From Bacillus thuringiensis (GTDB lineage Bacteria > Bacillota > Bacilli > Bacillales > Bacillaceae_G), in the NCBI RefSeq assembly GCF_014932895.1, contig NZ_JACYOF010000002.1, forward strand, positions 496,001 through 560,000: DNA of 64,000 nt, written 5' to 3'. Within the stretch, counting starts at the first letter, position 1. Each line of letters opens with the position of its first letter. The notes under the pieces are model-generated. The model had not been told where the DNA came from. It saw only the letters and a list, made by a program, of their open reading frames with translations, and did not search any database. Below, piece by piece: positions 26,434 to 34,947 of this stretch. A program made the position numbers and the translations under genes.

Positions 26434-26886
26434 TTACAATAGTTCGTTCATAAAGATTTGCGAATTATTGTTCCTCTCTAAATTGTATTCAGAAACGGAA
26501 TCCACAATACTTTCTGTAGTTTTTAATAGTACGTTTAAGTAATATTGATTTTTTAAAAGAATCATTTTTACATTCTCTTCTAATTCAACTAATTTTTTTT
26601 GTATTTTTTCCATTTTTTCAATTTCTTCATGAGAAAAATATGAAAATAATGTACTCACGCGAAATGGTTCAACGCCATGTTCTTTACAAAACTGAACAAC
26701 CATTTCTTCAAATGAGCTTGATAGCCCTTTTAAACCATCTATGTACTGTAATTGCTCTACTTGCAATTTTTGAACTGCATTTACATTTTTATGCTTTAAA
26801 TTTTCATATATTTGTTCTCCAAGCGTTTGAATATTTTCATATGCTTTTTGAACAATTACAAGCTTCTCATATAATTGTATGTACAT
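26434..26886 (-). CDS. flgN: FlgN-like export chaperone
   Basis: A 150-aa helical protein without membrane segments. Position directly before flgK and coiled-coil composition (KLVIVQKAYENIQTLGEQIY, QKKLVELEENVKMILLKNQY) fit FlgN, the chaperone for FlgK and FlgL. The family is weakly conserved, so the assignment leans on gene order. Confidence 0.75.
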   Translation of the reverse strand: MYIQLYEKLVIVQKAYENIQTLGEQIYENLKHKNVNAVQKLQVEQLQYIDGLKGLSSSFEEMVVQFCKEHGVEPFRVSTLFSYFSHEEIEKMEKIQKKLVELEENVKMILLKNQYYLNVLLKTTESIVDSVSEYNLERNNNSQIFMNELL

Positions 26887-26901
26887 ATAGCTTCCTTCCT
26901 T

Positions 26902-27366
26902 TTACAAGACTAAATTTACAATTAAACCGTGGATTTCTCCAATTTGATTTAACATTTCTAAATGTCCTGTTTTCGTATTAATTAAGTTCATAACATCTTC
27001 TAATTCATTTAATCCCATTTCTGCCTGTTTCACAATCGTCATTTTCTGCGAATATCCGTAACGTGGATGACGAGACATGACATCTTTATATTGCAGTACA
27101 TTATCAACGTAAAAATTCAAAAATGATTTTACTGTATTTTTGTATTCCATCACATTATCGAGCGTTAATTCCATTTCAATTTTCTCTTTTATTTCCCCAA
27201 TGTTATCGACAAACGCTTCCATTTGTTCTAGCAATTTATCTTTTTTCGGATCTGCATGCAAATTATCCGAAAATGCAAGTCCTGTCCTGACATTTGCCTC
27301 TTTCGGCATTTGAGTAGCAGGCGGTATATGCGATAAAATTGGATTATGCGAGATAGAACGTAACAT
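26902..27366 (-). CDS. YaaR/DUF327-family protein
   Basis: About 154 aa; ATG at 27366 (MLRSISHNP) is chosen because AGGTG is spaced 6 nt from it. The central and C-terminal parts (IGEIKEKIEMELTLDNVMEY, KNTVKSFLNFYVDNVLQYKD, NLINTKTGHLEMLNQIGEIH) follow the DUF327 pattern of YaaR proteins, whose function is unknown. It heads the flgN-flgK run, hinting at a flagellar-assembly connection. Confidence 0.8.
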   Translation of the reverse strand: MLRSISHNPILSHIPPATQMPKEANVRTGLAFSDNLHADPKKDKLLEQMEAFVDNIGEIKEKIEMELTLDNVMEYKNTVKSFLNFYVDNVLQYKDVMSRHPRYGYSQKMTIVKQAEMGLNELEDVMNLINTKTGHLEMLNQIGEIHGLIVNLVL

Positions 27367-27456
27367 ATATATCACCTATTTATTTATTTTTTTATTTCTT
27401 CCTAAACTTAATCGTAAAATCCATTTATTAATAATTATACTCTGAACAGTAATATT

Positions 27457-27485
27457 TTGCAGTTATTTTTTATAAAAGATATGTT
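27457..27485 (+). promoter_or_regulatory. Possible promoter for the unknown gene-cheR pair
   Basis: TTGCAG (27457-27462), 17-bp spacer, TATGTT (27480-27485), about 30 bp upstream of the ATG at 27514. The spacer contains TTTTTTATAAAA, a symmetrical A/T tract. Confidence 0.35.
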
Positions 27486-27513
27486 ACAATTTAGCATGAG
27501 GTGGCACAATTCT

Positions 27514-28011
27514 ATGAATATTTTTCTTTGTGGTTCAAATCAATTAACAGCATTAGATCAAGAAGAAATTAAAAAATTTTTAACTGACTATGCTCACAAA
27601 CATAAAATTTACATATTATGTTATAAATCTATTGAAAATGAGGTTCTTCGTTTTTTCATCGAAAACGAAAGACTCGCTCAAAATTTATGCCTTTACACGC
27701 TACAACCATTACAAGCAGTAACAGATGAATTTCAAGAAGTCGTTGATTACTTAAAAAAACACGGAGCCGAGTATGTTGCTTTTGATCATCCTTCCGACTC
27801 CATTTACCGATCAGATTTTATGTTTTTTGTAAAACAAATTATCGAAGATACCGATTTAGTTCTCTGTTTTTATAATGGGGACAAACATACATCTGTCATT
27901 CCCGTTGATGTTGCAAAAGAAATGGGGATTGATGCTGTTATTTATGATTTACCAGGTTCACATGAAAAGCAGATGAAAAAAAACTTTGAACAAAAAATTC
28001 GGATGATGTAA
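27514..28011 (+). CDS. Hypothetical protein upstream of cheR
   Basis: A 165-aa protein beginning MNIFLCGSNQ. The ATG at 27514 follows GAGGTGG; earlier in-frame ATGs would fall in the promoter region. Features: an N-terminal beta-strand with a glycine turn (FLCGSNQL), YKSIENEVLRFFIENERLAQ, and a C-terminal TDLVLCFYNGDKHTSVIPVD then AKEMGIDAVIYDLPG. The alternating strand-helix pattern with 'tDLVLCFynG..S' resembles nucleotide-binding SLOG/deoxyribosyltransferase-like folds, but that is only an impression. It is cotranscribed with cheR. Confidence 0.75.
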   Translation: MNIFLCGSNQLTALDQEEIKKFLTDYAHKHKIYILCYKSIENEVLRFFIENERLAQNLCLYTLQPLQAVTDEFQEVVDYLKKHGAEYVAFDHPSDSIYRSDFMFFVKQIIEDTDLVLCFYNGDKHTSVIPVDVAKEMGIDAVIYDLPGSHEKQMKKNFEQKIRMM

Positions 28012-28017
28012 AGGGGG

Positions 28018-28041
28018 AGGCACAATATCATTATTGTGCCT
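28018..28041 (+). promoter_or_regulatory. Hairpin between cheR Shine-Dalgarno and start codon
   Basis: AGGCACAATA (28018-28027) pairs perfectly with TATTGTGCCT (28032-28041) around a TCAT loop. The G-rich Shine-Dalgarno AGGGGG (28012-28017) ends immediately 5' of the stem and the ATG of cheR begins 9 nt 3' of it. Linear spacing is 33 nt, too long, but folded spacing is about 9 nt. There is no T run, so it is not a terminator. Confidence 0.7.
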
Positions 28042-28050
28042 ATTATAAAT

Positions 28051-28833
28051 ATGATAATTGAACAAGATTATAATCATTTTATCGCGAGTTTTAAAAAACA
28101 ATTCAATATGGACATCGCTTCGTATAAACAAGATAGAATGCGCCGTAGAATCGATGCTTTTATTTCAAGAAAAGGCTTTGAGAACTACGCAAATTTTTTA
28201 AATCATTTACGTGCCGATCAAAATTTATTTTTAAGTTTTATTGACTATATTACAATTAACGTTTCAGAATTTTTCAGAAATAAAGAACGCTGGCAAACAT
28301 TAGAGACGAAGGCACTACCAAAATTACTTGAACAAAACAACGGGAAATTAAAAGTATGGAGCGCTGCTTGCGCTGCTGGTGAAGAACCATATACACTCTC
28401 TTTAATTTTATCGAAACATCTAGCTCCATTTCGCTATGAAATTCAAGCAACAGACCTTGATTTTCATATTTTAGAAACCGCAAAACGCGGTCGTTATACA
28501 GAACGTTCTTTAAAAGAATTACCTATCGATTTGAAAGAGAGTCATTTCACAAAAGAGGACGATACATATTCATTGCATCAAAACATTAAGCAAAACGTTA
28601 CGTTCAAACAACACGACCTCTTAATGCAGTCATTTGATACAAATTACGATTTAATCATATGTCGTAATGTAATGATTTATTTTACAGAAGAAGCAAGAAT
28701 AAAACTTTACGAAAAATTTAGTCGCGCTTTACGAAAAGGCGGCGTACTATTTGTTGGTAGTACTGAACAAATTTTAACACCTGAACGCTACAATCTTCAG
28801 CGATTTGATACGTTCTTCTATGAAAAAATATAA
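28051..28833 (+). CDS. cheR: CheR, chemoreceptor methyltransferase
   Basis: A 260-aa SAM-dependent methyltransferase that methylates chemoreceptor glutamates. The N-terminal helical domain (YKQDRMRRRIDAFISRKGF) is followed by the SAM-binding core WSAACAAGEEPYTLSLIL, the acidic ATDLDFHIL, and IICRNVMIYF, all typical of CheR. Start is taken as ATG 28051; a GTG at 28036 lies inside a hairpin and is 18 nt from the ribosome site. Terminator follows at once. Confidence 0.94.
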   Translation: MIIEQDYNHFIASFKKQFNMDIASYKQDRMRRRIDAFISRKGFENYANFLNHLRADQNLFLSFIDYITINVSEFFRNKERWQTLETKALPKLLEQNNGKLKVWSAACAAGEEPYTLSLILSKHLAPFRYEIQATDLDFHILETAKRGRYTERSLKELPIDLKESHFTKEDDTYSLHQNIKQNVTFKQHDLLMQSFDTNYDLIICRNVMIYFTEEARIKLYEKFSRALRKGGVLFVGSTEQILTPERYNLQRFDTFFYEKI

Positions 28834-28870
28834 AAGAGGTCGTCACAATGAAGTGACGACCTTTTTATAT
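28831..28870. terminator. Bidirectional terminator between cheR and the tail-anchored gene
   Basis: AGGTCGTCAC (28837-28846) pairs with GTGACGACCT (28853-28862), loop AATGAA, flanked by A-rich and T-rich stretches. It serves cheR on the plus strand and the converging gene on the minus strand, whose stop it adjoins. Confidence 0.92.
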
Positions 28871-29581
28871 AACTCGAATCAAAATGATAGCAACAATCCA
28901 TATAAAGAGAAAAAGAAACGTCATTGACCATTTATGTTCTTGCATCGTATGTTTCAACGCCTGTGATAATTGCGTCATATTCATTTCTGCAAGTGCTCTC
29001 CATACACTTACATCCCGCTCTTTAGCTGTACGATTCATCCCGCTAATTAAAATGGTTTCGTTAGACAACTTCGTTATATAAGCAGTAATAACCGTTACCA
29101 TTAAATTTATATTTCCTTCTGACGAATCACTTTCCACTCTAGAAATGAGGGCACTTACATCTAGTAACGGAATATGTACCTTTCTACCAAATGATAGTTG
29201 TACTTCGGCGAAATCATACGTTCCATCTAACAAAGGGAGTTCTTTTATATACGCCTGCTTAACAAGTCCTTGTAAACTTCTAATTACTTGTTCAAATATT
29301 TTTTCTGTTTGCTTGCCTTCTCCAGATAACGTATGTAACTTTTTAAAGAGTTGTAACACTGTATCCATCTCTTTAGAAAGCATTTCCTTCATAACCTTTC
29401 CATCACCTAAACTTGCAAGTAAAATTCCTATTTCATTATTTTTCGAAATGATTTTAGACTGTCCAGTAAACACCAGGTTGCTACGCTTTCGTTCTTTCTG
29501 GATTTCATGTTCCGAAATAGCTGCAGGCTGTTTTAATGGTTGTAGCGTCTTATTTTCAATTGTCGTACGGTTAATTTCCAT
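28865..29581 (-). CDS. Unknown tail-anchored protein of the fliY operon
   Basis: A 238-aa protein with one hydrophobic helix at the extreme C-terminus (FLFLFIWIVAIILIRVI), so most of it should be cytosolic. No family is recognised. Several stretches resemble flagellin D1 order: a helix with LFKKLHTLSGEGK, then SLQGLVKQAYIKELPLLDGT (compare flagellin KLLDGT), a strand pair ending IPLLDVSALI, a helix TVITAYITKLSNETIL, and RDVSVWRALAEMN (compare RDVDMAKEMSEM). It is third in a run after fliY and an exported protein, 27 bp from the latter. Confidence 0.75.
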   Translation of the reverse strand: MEINRTTIENKTLQPLKQPAAISEHEIQKERKRSNLVFTGQSKIISKNNEIGILLASLGDGKVMKEMLSKEMDTVLQLFKKLHTLSGEGKQTEKIFEQVIRSLQGLVKQAYIKELPLLDGTYDFAEVQLSFGRKVHIPLLDVSALISRVESDSSEGNINLMVTVITAYITKLSNETILISGMNRTAKERDVSVWRALAEMNMTQLSQALKHTMQEHKWSMTFLFLFIWIVAIILIRVI

Positions 29582-29608
29582 TTAAGCGCCTCCACTACTA
29601 TGAAATAA

Positions 29609-30979
29609 TTAGCCCCATTCTTTATTACTTTTTAAAGCTAAAAACAATACGAATAAACCTGACATGATAGCAAACACATTAGAAGCTTGTACTCCTTGTT
29701 CACTTTTTTCTTCTTTCTTCTCTTCTTTCTTCTCTTCTTTCTTCTCTTGTTGTTTCTCTATTTTTTCTTTCTTTTTAGAAACGACTTGATTGTCATTTTT
29801 ATTGTTTTTCTCTTTTTGAGCCTTTACATTATTTACTTCCTTATTATCTGCCAATGACTCTTTTATAACGTAAGTGAATTCCCCTTTCTCTTTCAACGGT
29901 TCTTTTATAAAATCATTTACTTTCTCATCTTGCTTTGGGATTTGAGCAACTGGAAGTTTTTCTTCCGGAAGTGAGATCTCTACTTTCGAATCTTCTTGCC
30001 TACCAGTTTCTTTCTTATCTTCTACTTTATTTTCATTCTCTTGTTCTTCTGTTTTTTTATTATCTTCCGTTTTTTGCCCCAAAACAGAAACGCTATATTC
30101 ACTTTCCACAACAAGTTTATTGCCTGCAGCATCTACTATTTCTATAAGTAGTTTATATTGTCCAGTTGGCAACGCATCTGTTATTTCAAATACTTTTTGC
30201 CAATCCATGTCGCGCTTGTTGTAGTCTAATAAAAAGGGAATTTCTTTATCTTCTTTCCCTTTTAATGTAACGCGTACTTCTTTCACAACAGATTCTACAT
30301 CTGACGCTTTCACTCGTATATGTATAGATTCTCCCTGCTTCCGTTCAATTAAGTTCTCTTTCGCTTCATCAATAGTAACTTTATGTAACTTCGGCAATTC
30401 TTTATCTATAGTTGGTGTTTCATTTCCAATACGAATGAGCGGGACTTTTACTTCATTTACTATGCGTTCTTCCTTCTCATTTTCTTTGTAACTTTGAATA
30501 AGCTGAAGATTCCAATCACCTTGTAAATCAAAATTCCCGACTTTATAGTTAGCAATCCATCGCTTCATTTCTTCATCATACTCAAAAGATAGCATTCTTT
30601 CTTGTGCATACTGCTCACCATTTTTTTGCAATTGCAATATGCCTTTCATACTTTGAATGTTTTTCTCATTTGGTTCTACAGTAATCCGCACTTCTTCGCC
30701 CACTTTTAGCTCTGGTTTATTTACTGTAATAACACCTTGATCCGTTTCTATCTTTCTTTCGCTCTTTTGTTCATTCGCCACTTCTTTTTGTTCATCTTCA
30801 CCTTGATTTATTTCTACTTGCTCTGGCTGTTCTTGAAGTTCCTTATTTTCTTCTGGTACATTCACTTCATTTATTTTTTGATCTAGCTCAATTTGTTCTT
30901 CCGCCTGACTTTGCAGGGGGAAGAACAGGCACACATGTATGAATAGCCAACTCATTAGAAAAAACTTTACGTTTTTCAT
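29609..30979 (-). CDS. Unknown exported, membrane-anchored K/E-rich protein
   Basis: A 456-aa protein with a signal peptide (1-26, ending SQAEE), an acidic linker, a region of beta-rich Ig-like character (about 78-290: VNKPELKVGEEVRITVEP, SIHIRVKASDVESVVKEVRV, TGQYKLLIEIVDAAGNKLVV), a long Lys/Glu-rich stretch with EKKEE repeats (about 295-430), and a C-terminal transmembrane helix with a short basic tail. It lies 29 bp after fliY and before the tail-anchored gene, so it probably belongs to a motor-associated operon. Function unknown; not a sortase substrate (no LPXTG). Confidence 0.8.
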   Translation of the reverse strand: MKNVKFFLMSWLFIHVCLFFPLQSQAEEQIELDQKINEVNVPEENKELQEQPEQVEINQGEDEQKEVANEQKSERKIETDQGVITVNKPELKVGEEVRITVEPNEKNIQSMKGILQLQKNGEQYAQERMLSFEYDEEMKRWIANYKVGNFDLQGDWNLQLIQSYKENEKEERIVNEVKVPLIRIGNETPTIDKELPKLHKVTIDEAKENLIERKQGESIHIRVKASDVESVVKEVRVTLKGKEDKEIPFLLDYNKRDMDWQKVFEITDALPTGQYKLLIEIVDAAGNKLVVESEYSVSVLGQKTEDNKKTEEQENENKVEDKKETGRQEDSKVEISLPEEKLPVAQIPKQDEKVNDFIKEPLKEKGEFTYVIKESLADNKEVNNVKAQKEKNNKNDNQVVSKKKEKIEKQQEKKEEKKEEKKEEKSEQGVQASNVFAIMSGLFVLFLALKSNKEWG

Positions 30980-31008
30980 CTACTTGTTCAAACTCCTATT
31001 TCAACGCC

Positions 31009-32649
31009 TTACAGCGTTTTCGTCACTTTCACTCCGAAAAATCCATCTACATTCACAAGTTCACCATATGCCACTAATACATCATTTACATAAATACGAA
31101 TCGGTTCATCAATATCTTCATCCAGTACAACCGCTTCATTTTCTTGTAAACTTAATATATCTTGAATCGTTTTCACTGTACTTCCAAATACAAATTTAAC
31201 ATTCATTTCTACATTTTGTAGAATGGACGTATCCATATATACTGGCTCAATTTGTTTCACTTCTTTAAATTCAATTGGTTGAACAACAGGTTCCGCAATT
31301 TCTTCTTCAATTTCTTCCGGGGCAATCTCTTCTTCAGCTTCCACCGTTGGATACAGAAGTCGTCTTACCATTTCTTTCGCTTCTGAAATCGGTAAAATTT
31401 GATACATTTTCGATTGAAGAAGATCGCCGATTTCAAGATTGAACGTAATTTGAACGAGTTCGTCCACTTCCATTGACTCTCCCAAATATTCCATTTCTTC
31501 TTTTAACGTTACAAATTTAACATTTGGCGGCGTCATGTCCATTTTTTCTTTAAACATTTCTGACATCGCTGTTGCAGCATGTCCCATCATTTGGTTCATA
31601 ATCTCTTTAATACCGCTTAGTTCTAATTCACTAAGCTCTTTTTCTGGGTCAACTTCCCCTGTTCCCATCATCATCAAATCTACCATTGTCAAAGCAACAT
31701 CTTTCGTAAATACGAATACGTTCTCATTCTTTAGTCCTTCAACAAAATCGACATTTAAAATGACAAATGGCACTGGTACTCCATCATAATGACGAACATT
31801 GATTGCTTCTACATTTGGTGTACTAATTGTAACTGGTTGATTTAAAAGCGTTGATAATACTGTTGAAGCTGAACCAATTGAAATGTTCGCAATTTCACCG
31901 AGCACATCTTTCTCTTCTTGTGTTAAATGCTCTTTTTCAACTTGCTCTTCCACAATCTCAGTTTCCACTACTTCTGCTGGCTCGTCTTTTTCTTCTACTC
32001 CACCAGATAATCGTATTAATTTATTTATCATTTGTTTCGCATGTTCAACTGAAACAATTTGTACAAGTTTAGAGTTTACAAGATTATCTATCTTTAAATC
32101 AAACGATACTTTAACAATCGTTTGGTTTCCATCAATTTCAGAGATTTTTTCCATTTCTTCTGATAACTTTACAACCTTAATTGTCGGCGGAGACATATCT
32201 ACTGTATCTTGGAAGAATTCCGACATAGATGTAGCTGCGAACCCCATCATTTGATTCATCGCTTCTTGTACAGCACTTAACTCTAATTCACCAAGTTCTT
32301 TTCCGTCTTCCACTTCACCTGTTCCCATCATCATTAAATCAGCAATGGATAATGCAACATCTTGCTTAAGGACAAGAAGATTTTCCATATCTAATCCTTT
32401 TGTAAAATGAATGTTTAATACAACATGCGGAACTTCGACATCGCTTGTATCATATAAATCTACCAATTCTATGCGAGGAGCAGTAATACTTACTTGCCTA
32501 TTTAAAATTGTTGATAATACAGTCGAAGCTGAACCAAATGATATATTTGCGATTTCGCCAAGAATATCGCATTCTTGAGGCGTTAAATGCTCTTTTTCTT
32601 TTTCTGGCACAATTGTGCTCGTATCCCCGTTTGTGTGTTGCTCAGGCAT
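31009..32649 (-). CDS. fliY: FliY with duplicated CheC-like phosphatase domain
   Basis: A 546-aa motor-switch phosphatase. Two CheC-like units stand in tandem at exactly 220-residue offset. Each has two (D/S)-x3-E-x2-N active sites: D28/E32/N35 and S125/E129/N132 in the first, D248/E252/N255 and S345/E349/N352 in the second. The C-terminal about 75 residues are a SpoA/FliN domain. B. subtilis FliY (about 378 aa, from memory) has one CheC unit plus SpoA, so this protein carries one extra unit. It should dephosphorylate CheY-P at the C ring. It follows cheA after a terminator. Confidence 0.92.
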   Translation of the reverse strand: MPEQHTNGDTSTIVPEKEKEHLTPQECDILGEIANISFGSASTVLSTILNRQVSITAPRIELVDLYDTSDVEVPHVVLNIHFTKGLDMENLLVLKQDVALSIADLMMMGTGEVEDGKELGELELSAVQEAMNQMMGFAATSMSEFFQDTVDMSPPTIKVVKLSEEMEKISEIDGNQTIVKVSFDLKIDNLVNSKLVQIVSVEHAKQMINKLIRLSGGVEEKDEPAEVVETEIVEEQVEKEHLTQEEKDVLGEIANISIGSASTVLSTLLNQPVTISTPNVEAINVRHYDGVPVPFVILNVDFVEGLKNENVFVFTKDVALTMVDLMMMGTGEVDPEKELSELELSGIKEIMNQMMGHAATAMSEMFKEKMDMTPPNVKFVTLKEEMEYLGESMEVDELVQITFNLEIGDLLQSKMYQILPISEAKEMVRRLLYPTVEAEEEIAPEEIEEEIAEPVVQPIEFKEVKQIEPVYMDTSILQNVEMNVKFVFGSTVKTIQDILSLQENEAVVLDEDIDEPIRIYVNDVLVAYGELVNVDGFFGVKVTKTL

Positions 32650-32787
32650 TTTCCCTGCCTCCTCATTTCTGTTTTTCTATCAAATGAATACACTCATTAT
32701 ATTCTAACAAACTTCTTCCAGAAATCTTAAATACGTATTTATTTCCAGTTATCTATATTAATTTTTTCATATTCGTAATGATTAGCC

Positions 32788-32823
32788 AAAAAGCTCCCCA
32801 ATTGTATACAAGTGGGGAGCTTT
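32788..32823 (-). terminator. Intrinsic terminator of cheA
   Basis: AAAGCTCCCC pairs with GGGGAGCTTT around a 13-nt loop; on the minus strand it is followed by TTTT. It separates cheA from fliY. Confidence 0.85.
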
Positions 32824-32835
32824 CCTTCATTCCTA

Positions 32836-34818
32836 TTATAAACCTTCTGGGTTTAAAATGAGGACCACTCGTCCATCACCGAGAATCGTCGCGCCAGAGA
32901 AATAGTTAGAACTCTCTGCAAAGAAGTCACCTAATGACTTTAAGACTATTTCTCTTTGACCGATAATTGTGTTTACAATAAGTCCATAGCTGCGATGAGT
33001 ATTACGTACAATTAACACAGGAACCATTTGACCATCATATGACGCAAACGCCTCATCTACTGTTTTTTCACCAAATACAGTACTTAAATGCTTCACTTCA
33101 ATAATCTGATTACGATAATTTAACACATCTTTTCCTTGTAAGGATTGAATGTCTTCTCTCTTAATTCGAATTGCTTCAACAATATTTCCAAGAGGTAAAG
33201 CATAACGCTTATCATTCGTTTGAACAAGCATTGATTGAATAATGGATAACGTTAACGGAAGTTCAATTCTGAATGTACTTCCCTTTCCTTCCTCAGAATC
33301 AATAATTAAATGCCCGCCTAGACTATGAATCGTATGTTTTACAACATCTAATCCAACACCGCGCCCAGAAAGATCTGATACAACTTCAGCTGTACTAAAT
33401 CCTGGTTGGAAAATTAGATCAAACACTTCACGATCTGTTAATCTATTCGCATCTGCTTCTGTTACAACACCATTTTTAATCGCTTTTTCTAATACTTTCC
33501 CTTTATTAATACCGTTTCCATCATCCGTAATTTGAATAACGACATGATTTCCGCTATGAAACGCCTCTAATTTAATCGTACCCGTCTCATTTTTACCTGC
33601 ATCACGTCTCTTTTCAACAGTCTCAACACCGTGATCAATTGCATTTCGAATTAAATGAACGAGCGGATCACCGATTTCATCAATAACAATTTTATCAACT
33701 TCAGTATTTTCGCCTGTAATTTGTAAATCAATTTTTTTACCTAAATCTTTCGCTAACATTCGTACCATACGCGGGAAACGATTGAATACCGTTTCAATCG
33801 GCACCATACGCATGTTTAGTAGTACATTTTGAATATCTTTTGAAATATCTCCCAATCGATTCAAATGCTCAATTAATTCCTTGTTTTGAATCGTTTGTGC
33901 CAATTCATCAATGCGCCCACGCTCAATTACACTTTCTTCAAACATATTCATTAATGTTTCGATTTTCTCTAATTGAACACGAATAGAGCGATTCTCCACT
34001 TTAGCATTTTTCGTTTTTGCAGTACTTTTAGCTGGTGTAGCACTAGCAGGTTGCTTCGATGCCTCTATAGGTGATTCCACCTGCGCCACCGCAGCCGATT
34101 TCATTTCTTCTATTTGTACAACTTCTTGTGATATATGCCCTTGCTTCACTTCTACTTTCTCAATTTCAGAAACATGAAGCACTACTTGCTTTAATTCTTC
34201 GACACTATGATCAGTATCCATAAATACGATAAACTCAAATCCGAAAGCATCCGCTTCAATTTCTTCAATGCTTGGAACTGTTTTTTGTACATTACCTACA
34301 TTTTGCAATGCTTCAATACACATAATAGCACGTACTGCTTTTAAAATAGCTTGCTGTTCTACCGTTATATGCACTTCATGTGAAACTGCATTATCGTTGC
34401 CTATATGATCTTGCTCTATATGTTCCGTAGGAGTTTCTACATTGCCATTCAATAATGCTTCTAATTTCTGTTTAGTTGAGACTACATCAATATTGCCCAT
34501 TCCACCTTGTTGCACATCTGCAACCATCTTCTCTAAATTATCAATGCACTCAAAAATCACATCAATAATATCCGCATTTACCACTATATTTCCATGGCGG
34601 ATTTCGTCTAACACATTTTCCATCTTATGCGTTAAATCCGCCATTTCCGTAAATTCCATACTTGCAGACATACCTTTAAATGTATGGGCTGAGCGGAATA
34701 TTTCTCCTACAACATCCATATCAGCAGGATTCTGTTCTAAAATTAGCACATTTTCATTTAGCGACTGTAAATGTTCCTCTGATTCTTCAAAAAATATAGT
34801 TAATAGATCTGTTTGCAT
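32836..34818 (-). CDS. cheA: CheA, chemotaxis histidine kinase
   Basis: A 660-aa kinase with the five-domain layout. P1 phosphotransfer histidine is H45 in SAHTFKG; P2 (about 155-240) would bind CheY; P3 dimerisation helices follow; P4 carries the N box (HLIRNAIDHGVE), G1 (DDGNGI) and G2 (GRGVGLDVV) ATP motifs; P5 is a CheW-like C-terminal domain. No cheW is next to it in this window, and CheV (10032-10940) may supply coupling. Confidence 0.97.
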   Translation of the reverse strand: MQTDLLTIFFEESEEHLQSLNENVLILEQNPADMDVVGEIFRSAHTFKGMSASMEFTEMADLTHKMENVLDEIRHGNIVVNADIIDVIFECIDNLEKMVADVQQGGMGNIDVVSTKQKLEALLNGNVETPTEHIEQDHIGNDNAVSHEVHITVEQQAILKAVRAIMCIEALQNVGNVQKTVPSIEEIEADAFGFEFIVFMDTDHSVEELKQVVLHVSEIEKVEVKQGHISQEVVQIEEMKSAAVAQVESPIEASKQPASATPAKSTAKTKNAKVENRSIRVQLEKIETLMNMFEESVIERGRIDELAQTIQNKELIEHLNRLGDISKDIQNVLLNMRMVPIETVFNRFPRMVRMLAKDLGKKIDLQITGENTEVDKIVIDEIGDPLVHLIRNAIDHGVETVEKRRDAGKNETGTIKLEAFHSGNHVVIQITDDGNGINKGKVLEKAIKNGVVTEADANRLTDREVFDLIFQPGFSTAEVVSDLSGRGVGLDVVKHTIHSLGGHLIIDSEEGKGSTFRIELPLTLSIIQSMLVQTNDKRYALPLGNIVEAIRIKREDIQSLQGKDVLNYRNQIIEVKHLSTVFGEKTVDEAFASYDGQMVPVLIVRNTHRSYGLIVNTIIGQREIVLKSLGDFFAESSNYFSGATILGDGRVVLILNPEGL

Positions 34819-34884
34819 TTTAATCCCCTACCTGTCTAACAAACATTTCATTTATGTATAACAATTTAGTGTTTTAAAACAAGA

Positions 34885-34943
34885 AAAAAGGGGGCCACAC
34901 GTGTATCCGCTATCACTGTTTTGATTCCTCGTGGCACCCCTTC
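34885..34943 (-). terminator. Intrinsic terminator of cheY
   Basis: On the minus strand an imperfect stem, AGGGGTGCCACG with CGTGTGGCCCCCT, is followed by TTTTTT. The large loop (about 30 nt) makes it longer than average. It ends the cheY transcript before cheA. Confidence 0.75.
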
Positions 34944-34947
34944 TATA

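Noticed and set aside
29680-29760. Coding microsatellite as phase-variable tract
   Set aside because: The EKKEE-encoding repeats are in multiples of three bases and imperfect, so length change would not shift frame.
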